Shown here: one piece after another, positions 30,307 through 39,602 of the stretch
Layout: each line of letters begins with the position of its first letter
How positions within the stretch are numbered: the first letter of the stretch is position 1
NCBI GenBank assembly: GCA_903919075.1
Contig: CAIXGR010000050.1
Location: 1-64,000, forward strand
Length of the DNA stretch: 64,000 nucleotides
Direction: 5' to 3'
Source of the DNA: an uncultured Bacteroidota bacterium
GTDB taxonomy: Bacteria > Bacteroidota > Bacteroidia > Chitinophagales > LD1
Notes under the pieces: model-generated
Seen by the model: the letters and a program-made list of their open reading frames with translations, nothing else
The model's database searches: none
Told to the model about the DNA's origin: nothing
Position numbers and translations under genes: made by a program

Positions 30307-32254
30307 CGGGCGCGGTGACCATGTGGGTGTGAAGCTTTCTTCAGCCGGGGTACTTATTACTTTAGGCATTATTTTTGGCGATATCGGCACATCTCCTATA
30401 TATGTGCTTAACGCCATAGTTAGCAGCCATGACATTTCGCGCGATTTGGTTTTAGGTGGTTTGTCGTGCGTGTTCTGGACGTTGATGATTATTACTACGG
30501 TAAAATATGTTTTCCTTGCACTGGATGCCGATAACAGGGGTGAAGGGGGGATATTTGCACTGTACGCTTTAGTGCGCCGCTACAAAGTTAACTGGACTAT
30601 TTTTCCCGCAATTATTGGATGCGCATCACTAATCGCCGATGGATTTATAACACCCCCTATTTCAATTTCATCAGCTATTGAAGGCTTAAGAATTTTGAAT
30701 CCAGATATTCCTACAGTGCCTATCGTACTTGCCATATTAGCCGGCTTATTCATCTTCCAGCAATTCGGAACAAGAATAGTAGGGGCCATTTTTGGGCCGG
30801 TAATGCTTATTTGGTTTACCATGATAGGTTTTTTGGGTGCGCGCGAAATTATTCTTTACCCTCAGGTGCTTCATGCTTTAAATCCTTTTTACGCTATTAA
30901 TCTTCTAGTAAAGTACCCCGGTGGTTTTTGGTTACTGGGCGCTGTTTTTCTTTGCACCACCGGAGGCGAGGCATTGTATTCAGACTTGGGCCATTGCGGT
31001 AAAGGGAATATTCGTGTAAGCTGGATATTTGTTTTAATTACTTTATTACTAAGTTACTTTGGGCAATCGGCATATTTGCTGCATAATTTCACCGGCAAAC
31101 ATTGGGCCGAAGGCCATTCTACTTTTTATTCACTGATGCCAGAATGGTTTTTACCTATTGGTATTACGGTGGCTACCCTCGCCGCTATTATTGCTTCGCA
31201 GGCTTTAATTTCGGGTTGCTTTACTTTAGTAAACGAGGCTATAAAACTTCGCCTGTGGTCTAACCTTAAGGTTATTTATCCTACAACACATAGAGGGCAA
31301 ATGTATGTTCCGGGTATTAACTGGTTTCTGCTTGGTGGATGTATAGCCGTAGTGCTTCTTTTCCGCGAATCGAATAATATGGAAGCTGCATATGGTTTAG
31401 CTATTACCATCAACATGTTAATGACAACTCTTCTGCTCACTTACCTAATGTATGTTCAGCGGCGGCCCACACTAGTAGTATGGGGTATTCCTGCTGTTTT
31501 TGTAACTATGGAAACTGCTTTTTTTATTTCGAATTTGAAAAAATTTGAGCACGGTGGCTGGTTTACTATTGCAATTGCTGCAGTTCTATTCTTTGGCATG
31601 TGGGTTTTTTATCAGGCCCGGTTATTACGCAAAAAGCATATCGAGTTTGTTGAAATCAAAGATTACATAGCTCCTTTAAAAGAATTGATGCATGATGAGT
31701 CAATACCTAAAGAAGCAAACAATTTGGTTTTTATGAGCATGGCTAACGATAAAAGCCATATTGACTCAAATATTATTTATTCAATCTTCAGAAAGCGCCC
31801 TAAACGTGCCGATATATATTGGTTTGTACACGTTGATATTTCGAACGAACCTTTCGGAGCCACTTTTTCGGTTGATACTGTTGTGCCGCGTCGTATTTTC
31901 TTTGTGCGTTTATCTTTCGGGTTTAAAGTAGACCATAAGGTAAATTTGATGTTTAATAAGATTGTAGAGGAAATGGTAAAAAGTGGAGAGGTGGATGAAC
32001 TTTCACATTATCCTTCATTGCGCAAGTACAACATGCCTGCCGATTTTAAATTTATTCTTCTTAACTCAAGAGTAGCTATCGACGATGCCCTTACACCTTT
32101 CGAACAGTTTATTATTAAAGGCTATAGATTTATTAAAAGCATCTCCCTTTCAAATGCCGAAGACTTTGGCCTTGAATTAACCAACGTTGAAGAAGAAACT
32201 ATTCCTATCAGAATTGCACCTTCAACCAAAATCGACTTGCATAGAATACCCTAG
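30299..32254 (+). CDS. kup: Kup-family potassium uptake transporter
   Basis: The 651-residue protein has about 12 membrane helices (~15-445) followed by a ~200-residue cytosolic C-terminal domain, the normal Kup/HAK/KT layout. Family motifs include GIIFGDIGTSPIYVLNAI, NRGEGGIFALYALVRR and DGFITPPISISSAIEGL. It imports K+ with H+ symport. An in-frame TGA directly before ATG 30299 fixes the start region. A leader frame overlaps the start (see 30211-30306). Confidence 0.95.
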   Translation: MINGRGDHVGVKLSSAGVLITLGIIFGDIGTSPIYVLNAIVSSHDISRDLVLGGLSCVFWTLMIITTVKYVFLALDADNRGEGGIFALYALVRRYKVNWTIFPAIIGCASLIADGFITPPISISSAIEGLRILNPDIPTVPIVLAILAGLFIFQQFGTRIVGAIFGPVMLIWFTMIGFLGAREIILYPQVLHALNPFYAINLLVKYPGGFWLLGAVFLCTTGGEALYSDLGHCGKGNIRVSWIFVLITLLLSYFGQSAYLLHNFTGKHWAEGHSTFYSLMPEWFLPIGITVATLAAIIASQALISGCFTLVNEAIKLRLWSNLKVIYPTTHRGQMYVPGINWFLLGGCIAVVLLFRESNNMEAAYGLAITINMLMTTLLLTYLMYVQRRPTLVVWGIPAVFVTMETAFFISNLKKFEHGGWFTIAIAAVLFFGMWVFYQARLLRKKHIEFVEIKDYIAPLKELMHDESIPKEANNLVFMSMANDKSHIDSNIIYSIFRKRPKRADIYWFVHVDISNEPFGATFSVDTVVPRRIFFVRLSFGFKVDHKVNLMFNKIVEEMVKSGEVDELSHYPSLRKYNMPADFKFILLNSRVAIDDALTPFEQFIIKGYRFIKSISLSNAEDFGLELTNVEEETIPIRIAPSTKIDLHRIP

Positions 32255-32393
32255 AAGGCAATCAGTTACTAAATTGTGTAAATATTCGAACTACTTCATC
32301 TATTGATTTTGTTAAATACGAAATCAAAATTATTTCTTTTTAAATTTTAATATATTTATTACATTGCTTTAATAACTCATTAAAACCAACCTT

Positions 32394-33344
32394 ATGGAAC
32401 AAGTAACCAACCAGACAAAGTTTTATGGCGATGGCGGTAAATATTTAGGTATTCTGGCCGTCAACTTTATACTTACCATTATAACCTTGGGGCTATATTA
32501 CCCATGGGCAAGGGCAAAAAACCTTCAATACATTTACGGCGAAACCGAATTTAGTGGCAACAGGCTTATGTTTCACGGCACCGGTAAAGAGATGTTTAAA
32601 GGCTTTATTAAAGCTATGGTAGTTATCGTTATATTGTATGGAATATATTTTAGTGCATTGCGGTCGGCAGATTCTACTTTTAGGTTAGTAGGCACTTTGG
32701 TGTTTCTTATAGGCTTTTTGTTATTGATTCCCTTGGCCATACATGGCGGCCTACGCTATCGTATGAGCCGTACCTCATGGAAAGGCATACACTTTGGTTA
32801 CAGAGGAAAGTTAGGTGAGTTGTTTGGCATTTGGTTTAAAGGTGTATTTTTTACCATTATCACTTTTGGCATTTACGGCAGTTGGTTTTCAGTAAACCTG
32901 CGAAAATATATTATCAGCAATATAAGGCTTGGCAATGTAAAATTTCGCTTTGATGGAGAAGGTGGCGACTTGTTTATAATCAATCTCAAATTTATATTGG
33001 TTTATTTATCACTTGGTATTTACATATTTTGGTTTTTACGGAATCACAATCATTTTGCCATTAACAACTTAAAAGTAGTACAAGACGATTTTCCCGTTAC
33101 CTTCCGCTCAACGCTAACACCTGGTGAAATTTTTACAACCTCTATAGTTAACGTCTTGATAGTAATTTGTACTCTAGGAATTGGCCTGCCATGGGCAATT
33201 ATCCGCAATATGCGCATGGTATTCAACAACATTGAATTGGATGGGGCATTTAATCCGGATTCTATTGTACAAACAGAAGAATCTTATGCCGATGCAACCG
33301 GTGATGATTTATTGAGCATGCTTGATATCGGATTTGATTTTTAA
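32394..33344 (+). CDS. DUF898 (YjgN-family) membrane protein
   Basis: The 316-residue polytopic protein has the repeated pattern of DUF898: three blocks of FxxxxxxxxTLGxYxPWxxx (ITLGLYYPWARAKN, ITFGIYGSWFSV, CTLGIGLPWAI), each ending a pair of helices, for about seven or eight helices in all. The function of the family is unknown. The M48 protease gene follows 33 bp downstream, a pairing that suggests joint work in membrane-protein quality control. A TATATTTA box (32351-32358) lies upstream without a -33 element. Confidence 0.85.
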   Translation: MEQVTNQTKFYGDGGKYLGILAVNFILTIITLGLYYPWARAKNLQYIYGETEFSGNRLMFHGTGKEMFKGFIKAMVVIVILYGIYFSALRSADSTFRLVGTLVFLIGFLLLIPLAIHGGLRYRMSRTSWKGIHFGYRGKLGELFGIWFKGVFFTIITFGIYGSWFSVNLRKYIISNIRLGNVKFRFDGEGGDLFIINLKFILVYLSLGIYIFWFLRNHNHFAINNLKVVQDDFPVTFRSTLTPGEIFTTSIVNVLIVICTLGIGLPWAIIRNMRMVFNNIELDGAFNPDSIVQTEESYADATGDDLLSMLDIGFDF

Positions 33345-33377
33345 TAAATACAATAGACTAAACCAGCACTGATTACT

Positions 33378-34469
33378 ATGTTGTTTGCAGGTAAATATTT
33401 CGATGGCAAGTCTTCGGTGGCCTATCCTGCACAGATAGAACTGCGCCCTGATGATATTCATATTACCTATACATTGGCAGATGGCACAACCGCGCAAATA
33501 AACTGGCCACAGGAAAACATACATAAAAATGATTTAGACAGCCACGGCAAAGTTTTACTTAAGTATGGCGAATATCCTTTTCAGTATATTGAAGTTGAAG
33601 ATTCTGGTTTTGCTACTGCACTAAAAACAGCTTATCCGGAGGCTAACTTTCACAAGGGGGTTTATCAATTTATTTCTGGCGCGGGTGCTAGGGGGTTGGC
33701 GTTATTAGTATTGGCTGTTATTGCAATAAGCCTTCTTTTTTACTTTGTAGTTGTTCCTGAAATTGCCGAGCAAATGGCTATAAGAATGCCACATAAATGG
33801 GAAGTAGAACTGGGTAATTCAGCATTTGAAAGCATGATTAGCGAAGAAAAGATTGACACTGAAAATTCTGCGCGGCTGCAACATTTTTTCAAAAAATTGC
33901 ATTATGAAAAATCTGATGAAGTAAATTTATATATCATAAACCAATCGGTAGTTAATGCCTTTGCTTTGCCCGGTGGCAAAATAATTGTTTATGAGGGCTT
34001 ACTGCGCAAAATGGATAATTACCAGCAGCTGGCTGCATTGCTGGGGCATGAATATTCGCACATAGAATTAAAACATGCTACCCGAAACCTTTTCCGCACC
34101 TTATCTGGCTCACTTTTTATTTCATTGCTTGCCGGCGATGCACATGGCGTTGGTTCTTTTGTTTTGCAGAATGCCAATCAATTAAAACAGTTGGGCTACA
34201 GCCGCAGTCTTGAGAAAGCCGCCGATATTAACGGTTTGAAATTAATGGAGGCGAACCGAATTAAGCCTGATGGTATGGCGCAACTTTTCGAGGTACTTAA
34301 AAAAGCTGAGGGTGGCAATGAGCCGGTATCGTTTTTAAGCACCCACCCTTTAACTACTGAGCGGATTGACTATGTAAATGAAGAAATAAAAAGAGGAAAT
34401 TACAAGACTGAAGAAAATGTGCAATTAGATTCGTTATGGAAAGAAATCAAGCGCAATCTTGAAGATTAA
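33378..34469 (+). CDS. M48-family membrane metalloprotease
   Basis: The 363-residue protein has an N-terminal beta domain (~1-90, PH-like, common in this subfamily), one membrane helix (~105-130) and a Zn-protease domain. The active site is HEYSH (LLGHEYSHIELKHATR), and the third ligand is the Glu in LEKAADINGLKLM. It belongs to the HtpX/Oma1-like M48 group, which degrades damaged or misassembled proteins. It is probably co-expressed with the DUF898 gene. A weak hairpin TAAGCC/GGCTTA (34470-34486) separates it from the convergent acyltransferase gene. Confidence 0.88.
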   Translation: MLFAGKYFDGKSSVAYPAQIELRPDDIHITYTLADGTTAQINWPQENIHKNDLDSHGKVLLKYGEYPFQYIEVEDSGFATALKTAYPEANFHKGVYQFISGAGARGLALLVLAVIAISLLFYFVVVPEIAEQMAIRMPHKWEVELGNSAFESMISEEKIDTENSARLQHFFKKLHYEKSDEVNLYIINQSVVNAFALPGGKIIVYEGLLRKMDNYQQLAALLGHEYSHIELKHATRNLFRTLSGSLFISLLAGDAHGVGSFVLQNANQLKQLGYSRSLEKAADINGLKLMEANRIKPDGMAQLFEVLKKAEGGNEPVSFLSTHPLTTERIDYVNEEIKRGNYKTEENVQLDSLWKEIKRNLED

Positions 34470-34483
34470 TAAGCCTATGCGGC

Positions 34484-35062
34484 TTAAACGTAATCCTGGT
34501 CTATCGAATATTTATCAGGGTATTTTGCAGGAATATCTTTATAAAAAATCATTATCTCCTTCATGTCCTTTTGCATATCGCCGGTAGGATTAATCACTTT
34601 ACCTATGCCCGCAATTTTATTTTTATAATCCAAATAGCCCAAGGCAATAGGCACATTTGCTTTTAAGGCTATATGATAAAAACCGGTTCTCCACTTTGTT
34701 CTTAACGAGCGAGTGCCCTCGGCAGCAACCAATACCACCAATTCCTTATTGTGTTCAAATAAATCAACCATTGCATCAGTCATGCTTGCCTTTTCTTCTC
34801 CGGGTCTCTTTGGGCTCCGGTCAATTGCAATTGCGCCAAGCGGATTCATAAACAACCCGAAAGGGAACCGTGTCCATTCTTTTTTTACAGTAAAGCGTAC
34901 CGGAATATCCATCAGATAAAAAGCCGAACGGGCAAATATCATATCCCAATTGCTGGTATGTGGCGCAGCAATCATTACGCACCGGTTAAAGCTACCTTTT
35001 AGGTGATCATCTAACGACCATCCGAAAATTTTGAAAATAATTTTTGCCAGCCATTTTCCCAT
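34484..35062 (-). CDS. Lysophospholipid-type acyltransferase
   Basis: The 192-residue product has the PlsC/LPLAT motifs: block I HTSNWD (the HX4D catalytic pair), block II-like PLGAIAIDRS, block III AEGTRS, and a later VPIALGYLDY. Proteins of this small size occur as 1-acyl-glycerol-3-phosphate acyltransferase homologues that act on lipids at the inner membrane. The exact acceptor (phosphatidate, ornithine lipid or other) cannot be deduced. Confidence 0.85.
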   Translation of the reverse strand: MGKWLAKIIFKIFGWSLDDHLKGSFNRCVMIAAPHTSNWDMIFARSAFYLMDIPVRFTVKKEWTRFPFGLFMNPLGAIAIDRSPKRPGEEKASMTDAMVDLFEHNKELVVLVAAEGTRSLRTKWRTGFYHIALKANVPIALGYLDYKNKIAGIGKVINPTGDMQKDMKEIMIFYKDIPAKYPDKYSIDQDYV

Positions 35063-35134
35063 ATATGGTTCGAATATACATATCTCTGGTATTCTTCCTC
35101 GTGATAAATGAAATCGTAGTATAAGTTCGAAAAA

Positions 35135-36499
35135 TTACCCTTTTAAGTGATATGCTTTAGGATGTGTAAATGCCCTTAACCCTGCATGAGATAAAGTAGC
35201 GCCAATGCCAGAATGTTTTCTACCGCTCCATGGCAATGCTGCGCTAACCCTGTCGCAACAGTTCCAATAACCGGTACCGGCATTAATTTGTGCCAGCACT
35301 TTTTCCGCCCGATGTTGCGCTGATGAATAAACACCAGCCGTTAGCCCATACTCTGTATCGTTCATCAACTCAGCAGCCTCCTTATCATCTTTTACTTTCA
35401 TTATCCCTATAAGCGGCCCGAAACTTTCTTCGCGCATTACGCTCATATTATGATTAACGTTAATTAAAACAGTAGGTTCATAATAATATCCCTTTCGTTG
35501 GGCGCGCTTACCTCCTGTTAAAACTTTGGCACCCTTTGCAATCGCATCCTTTACTTGTGCATCTACAATATGCAATTGTGGTTCGCGGGTAAGCGCACTT
35601 ATATATACTCCTTCTTCGTTTGGCAAGCCAAGCATATAGGTTTTTACCTCTTTTACAAATTCTTCAATATACTGGTAGAAAATATTTTCATGAACATAGA
35701 TACGCTCAACTGAACAACAACTTTGTCCGTTATTATAAAATGCACCATCAGCAGTTGCAGCAGCAACAGATTTAATATCAGCAATATCATCAGCAATATA
35801 CAACGGGTCTTTACCACCTAATTCTAATTGACACGGAACCATTTTGGGTGCTACTTTCTCATAAATGTATTGCCCGGTTTTGTATGAACCGGTAAAATAA
35901 TATCCATCGAAAGGCAATTCAAGCAAAGTCTGTCCTGTTGCGCCAGCACCAATGGCCACCTGAAAAACATCATCGGGCACTCCTGCTTCCTTTATCAACT
36001 TTTCAATTTCTAAACCTGTAAGCGATGAAAATTCAGAAGGCTTGTACATTACGGCATTGCCCGCCAATAGTGCCGGTACAAAAACATTAGTACCTACTAA
36101 AAACGGATAATTCCATGCTGAGATATTGCAAACTACACCCAGTGGTTCGTAAACTATTTTTTCCTGCATGTCCGGCTGATTACTCATTACCTCGTCGCTC
36201 AAATATCTCTCAGCGTTTTCTGTTAACCATTTTATGCGTGCGCATGCACCGTTCACTTCATTTCGCGCTTGCTGAAGAGGCTTCCCTACTTCCGATGTAA
36301 GAATCCCTGCAAGCTCTTCAAGGTTCTTTTTTAAAAGCTCTGAAAATTTTTGAAGTATGTGCACCCGTTCTGCCAAAGGAATGGAGTGCCATTTTTTTTG
36401 CCCTTGTTTAAGAAGTGTCATTTTTTTCGACAGGCTTTCTTTCGAATCTTCTTTCAACTCGGTGATAATCTCTTCGGTAGCAGGATTAATAATTTTCAT
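35135..36499 (-). CDS. NAD(P)-dependent aldehyde dehydrogenase
   Basis: The 454-residue ALDH has the catalytic Cys in NNGQSCCSVERIYV, the general-base Glu in LELGGKDP, the cofactor-binding ISAWNYPFLV and FTGSYKTGQ, and MREESFGP near the end. It oxidises an aldehyde to the acid; the short form and motifs resemble the succinate-semialdehyde dehydrogenase branch, but the substrate is uncertain. It stands alone, with no pathway partner nearby. Confidence 0.9.
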   Translation of the reverse strand: MKIINPATEEIITELKEDSKESLSKKMTLLKQGQKKWHSIPLAERVHILQKFSELLKKNLEELAGILTSEVGKPLQQARNEVNGACARIKWLTENAERYLSDEVMSNQPDMQEKIVYEPLGVVCNISAWNYPFLVGTNVFVPALLAGNAVMYKPSEFSSLTGLEIEKLIKEAGVPDDVFQVAIGAGATGQTLLELPFDGYYFTGSYKTGQYIYEKVAPKMVPCQLELGGKDPLYIADDIADIKSVAAATADGAFYNNGQSCCSVERIYVHENIFYQYIEEFVKEVKTYMLGLPNEEGVYISALTREPQLHIVDAQVKDAIAKGAKVLTGGKRAQRKGYYYEPTVLINVNHNMSVMREESFGPLIGIMKVKDDKEAAELMNDTEYGLTAGVYSSAQHRAEKVLAQINAGTGYWNCCDRVSAALPWSGRKHSGIGATLSHAGLRAFTHPKAYHLKG

Positions 36500-36798
36500 T
36501 TTTTATCTTTTGTTATGTTGAACCAATTCAAGGCTTACAAAAAAAGCAATCCTTTTTAAATTACATGCTACTGTTTTTCTGGGCCTTTAATTTCTTCAAT
36601 TGCTAATTTTCCAATCAATATTGTTTCCATCTTGGCCTTATCCACCAATGTCCGACCAGTGTCTATTTTTTCAAAAAACTATTAGGCTACTATTGGCTTT
36701 CATTGTGGCAGGTTACAGCGTACGGTTAATTATTGTGGATAAACAAATGAAACATTACTTAAAAAGTAAATACATTTAAGAAACAAAAATATAAAACT
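36500..36798. other. 300-bp intergenic region upstream of the DUF1761-like gene
   Basis: Divergent intergenic sequence without a coding frame. TACATTTA (36771-36778) is a one-mismatch -7 box 21 bp before ATG 36799, but no TTG stands at the right distance. I see nothing else. Confidence 0.4.
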
Positions 36799-37323
36799 AT
36801 GAACCCAGAATTCCATAATTTAATGCCTGATTTTAAGCTTTTTGCTTTAACAGCTTTTATACCATTAGCTATAGGTATGGTATGGTATAACCCCAGAGTT
36901 TTCGGAAAAGTTTCAATGGCAGCTGCCGGCGTAACCGAAGAAAACATGAAGGGTGCAAACATGATTTTAACCTTCGGCCTTACTTATGTGTTCAGCTATT
37001 TCATGTCGGTAGCCCTTGGTTTTGCTGTTATCCATCAAACTCACCTTTATTCGCTTATAGCTGTTAAATCGCCGCCTATACCACCCGATAGTATAAACTG
37101 GATTAATAATGCCTTGGCTCATTATGGTGGAGTTTATCGCACATATAAACACGGGGCATTTCACGGTTTTGTTCTGGCGCTTACTATAATACTTCCGGTG
37201 ATAGGAATTAATGGCCTTTTTGAGCACAGAGGATTCAAATATATAGCGGTGCATTTTGGCTTTTGGGCAGTTTGCTGTATGCTAATGGGCGGTATTATTT
37301 GCCACTGGGCTTCCATATCGTAA
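36799..37323 (+). CDS. DUF1761-like membrane protein
   Basis: The 174-residue product has four predicted helices (~12-30, 52-76, 118-138, 148-168). The motifs IPLAIGMVWYNPRVFGK and GFKYIAVHFGFWAVCCMLMGGII match the DUF1761 type. Family function is unknown. It is a single gene with a strong terminator shared with hsp20. Confidence 0.7.
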   Translation: MNPEFHNLMPDFKLFALTAFIPLAIGMVWYNPRVFGKVSMAAAGVTEENMKGANMILTFGLTYVFSYFMSVALGFAVIHQTHLYSLIAVKSPPIPPDSINWINNALAHYGGVYRTYKHGAFHGFVLALTIILPVIGINGLFEHRGFKYIAVHFGFWAVCCMLMGGIICHWASIS

Positions 37324-37345
37324 ACAATAGTATTCTATATAAAAG

Positions 37346-37380
37346 AAAAAGTCCTCCCAATTCCTGGGAGGACTTTTTTT
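37346..37380. terminator. Strong bidirectional terminator
   Basis: AAAAAGTCCTCCCA (37346-37359) pairs perfectly with TGGGAGGACTTTTT (37365-37378) around a 5-base loop, with T- and A-runs on the two sides. It serves the convergent DUF1761-like and hsp20 genes. Confidence 0.95.
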
Positions 37381-37399
37381 GTACCATGAAAAAAATATA

Positions 37400-37852
37400 T
37401 TACGAAATTTTCACCTCTATTGCACCTTTTTGTTTTGCTTCCTCAGCCTTTGGAAGTGTTACTTTCAGAATTCCATTTTCGTAACCAGCTACAATTTTAT
37501 CTGCTAAAATTGCTTTAGGCAAAGTAAAACTGCGTTTGAAAGTTGAATACGAAAATTCCTTACGGGTAAATTTTTCGCCTTCTTCCAGCTTATCCTCTTT
37601 TGCCTCAGCACTGATGGTAAGCAAACTATCTTCCAACTTTACATTGAAACTTTCTTTGCTGAACCCAGGGGCAGCCACTTCAATGCTGTAAGCATCTTTG
37701 GTGTTTTTAATGTTTACAGAAGGTTGTGCCCATTTGCTTAACTCGTTATGAAAATATCCGGGGAAATCATTCTCGAAAAAGTTTTCTACTAAATTTGAAA
37801 ATCCCGGAACGGTTAATCTGCCCTTTTCAGGCCTTAATGATACTAGTGTCAT
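37400..37852 (-). CDS. Small heat-shock protein Hsp20
   Basis: The 150-residue chaperone has an alpha-crystallin domain at ~43-150 (PSVNIKNTKDAYSIEVAAPGFSKESF...RKEFSYSTFKRSFTLP...GILKVTLPK). It holds unfolding proteins in solution as large oligomers until DnaK/DnaJ/GrpE can refold them. The C-terminal I-x-I-type anchor is represented by IEVKI. The inverted repeat just upstream (37867-37895) may regulate it. Confidence 0.95.
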   Translation of the reverse strand: MTLVSLRPEKGRLTVPGFSNLVENFFENDFPGYFHNELSKWAQPSVNIKNTKDAYSIEVAAPGFSKESFNVKLEDSLLTISAEAKEDKLEEGEKFTRKEFSYSTFKRSFTLPKAILADKIVAGYENGILKVTLPKAEEAKQKGAIEVKIS

Positions 37853-37866
37853 AATTTTTGATTTTT

Positions 37867-37895
37867 AGGTTATTAAATTTTTTGTTTGATAACCT
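37867..37895 (-). promoter_or_regulatory. Inverted repeat in the hsp20 leader
   Basis: AGGTTAT (37867-37873) and ATAACCT (37889-37895) form a 7-bp inverted repeat with a 15-bp AT-rich spacer, 15 bp before the hsp20 start codon. It could be a repressor operator or a weak hairpin in the mRNA that melts with heat. No known motif (CIRCE, ROSE) is matched. Confidence 0.35.
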
Positions 37896-37998
37896 ACACG
37901 ACAAACTCAGTACCAATAGGGTTTTAAAGACATTTTGACACAAATAGACTTAATAATCGGACTATTTTTCTGGATACGGGGTTCTTATAATGCACTTT

Positions 37999-39528
37999 TT
38001 ACAACTCTGGCTCTGCTTGGGCTTGATACCTTAATTTTAATACGTGGTTATAGGTGGGTTCAGAAACCTCTTTTATAGCACAGTGATGCTCGTTGGAAAA
38101 AACAGAATCTAATTGGCTTGGGTACCTGGTTATTACATAAGCCGTTTTGTTTTGCCTCAATACATAATCCAGCGAATCAAATGGATAGTAAGGAATTTTG
38201 AACGCATTAAAATAATCTGTTACGTCGTTCGGTTCGCAATCTCTAACCACAACGGGCACGTTTCTATCCTTTGCATTTTTTAAAAGATAGCTAGTAAGTG
38301 CAATAGGGTTGTAATTGCATAAATAATAATGATAATATAACCCCTGGGTGCGAATTTCGTTTTTTAAATTAAAATCCATTTCGGCTTTTAACGCACTAAG
38401 TTCCGCCCGATGGGCTAGCAAAATATATACCGCCAGAAACCAAGCCATATAATGTTGGTTACGTAGCGAAAGCATTCGGGTAATTACCAAAACCAAAATA
38501 ACTGCAGTAAAAACCATTACCGGTGGAATAAGATATGCAAAAACCCTGGCCGGCGGCTGCTCGCCCCGTACTAAAACCATTAAAGCCGGTGTAATAAATT
38601 GAAAAAGTAACGCTTTCAGTATTGTAGCATGGTGCAAGGTATTGCTCCAGAACACAATTATTGGGTAAATAGCAATTGCACTCCACGCTGCAAAGAAAAA
38701 AAATTCTTTGCCTGAAATAAACTCATTTAATGCAAGCAATAATAATTGAACAATAATAACTTTACTATCAGATGTTTCGCCTTTTACATAATCATTGCTA
38801 AACACCTGATGAAGTACGGGTACATAACAGAGTATGGCCAACAATACACCCAATGCAACTGCGGCCCCGGGCCAAAAACATTTTTTATCAAAAATTCCAT
38901 TTGCAATTTTTTGCACATACAGCTCAACCGATAAAAAGATTATTATACCTATTACACAGTATAAATTAGAGGGTATAGTGTACATTGCAGCACCGGTAGC
39001 CAAAATAATAAACAACAGGTATTTTTCTTTACGATAAAAAATATATTGAAGCGTATAGAAAACCATAAGCAGATCAAACAACATGCTGAAGGTATAACCA
39101 CGTACCTGAAGAGAAAAGTTTTGAAATGGAATAGCTGTAACCAATAATAATGCAGCTAAAAGCCCGGTAGCTTGTCCACCTGCTAATTTGCCGGCCCGGT
39201 AGGTAAAAAAAATAATAATAACTGAAACTAGCAGTAAAGGAAGGCGTAACATTTCAGGTTTCTGCAATACCGTCAGCATATCAGTAATACCTATTACCCG
39301 TAAATATTCCTGATCAAATAAATTATAGAGAATGTGGTTATTCGGAACGTGGTAGTCTGTTAAGGTTTGCCTTAAGCTAACAAACGTGAACTTTTTTAGA
39401 GTGTATATTTCGTCGTTCCATAAATTATTATGGAGCATTGGTATTGCAAGCAGTACAAAATACACCACTATAAAACACAAAGCGGTGTAACAGTAAATTT
39501 TTTTATGCGTTTTGTAATTAAAGGTCAT
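37999..39528 (-). CDS. GT-C type membrane glycosyltransferase
   Basis: The 509-residue protein (ATG 39528; a TTG 36 bases upstream is an alternative) has about 11-12 helices and a soluble C-terminal part. The first extracytoplasmic loop has the acidic motif LWNDEIYTL, where GT-C enzymes such as ArnT and PMT keep their catalytic Asp/Glu, and QVRGYTFSMLF follows later. It should transfer a sugar from a polyprenyl-phosphate donor to a periplasmic acceptor, which cannot be named. Confidence 0.8.
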   Translation of the reverse strand: MTFNYKTHKKIYCYTALCFIVVYFVLLAIPMLHNNLWNDEIYTLKKFTFVSLRQTLTDYHVPNNHILYNLFDQEYLRVIGITDMLTVLQKPEMLRLPLLLVSVIIIFFTYRAGKLAGGQATGLLAALLLVTAIPFQNFSLQVRGYTFSMLFDLLMVFYTLQYIFYRKEKYLLFIILATGAAMYTIPSNLYCVIGIIIFLSVELYVQKIANGIFDKKCFWPGAAVALGVLLAILCYVPVLHQVFSNDYVKGETSDSKVIIVQLLLLALNEFISGKEFFFFAAWSAIAIYPIIVFWSNTLHHATILKALLFQFITPALMVLVRGEQPPARVFAYLIPPVMVFTAVILVLVITRMLSLRNQHYMAWFLAVYILLAHRAELSALKAEMDFNLKNEIRTQGLYYHYYLCNYNPIALTSYLLKNAKDRNVPVVVRDCEPNDVTDYFNAFKIPYYPFDSLDYVLRQNKTAYVITRYPSQLDSVFSNEHHCAIKEVSEPTYNHVLKLRYQAQAEPEL

Positions 39529-39602
39529 TGGCTTCGCATTCCAATATATTCCTTTTTTTGGCAATCGCTTTTTTAGTTGTGGCTACTTGTTTTAGGCTCG
39601 CT

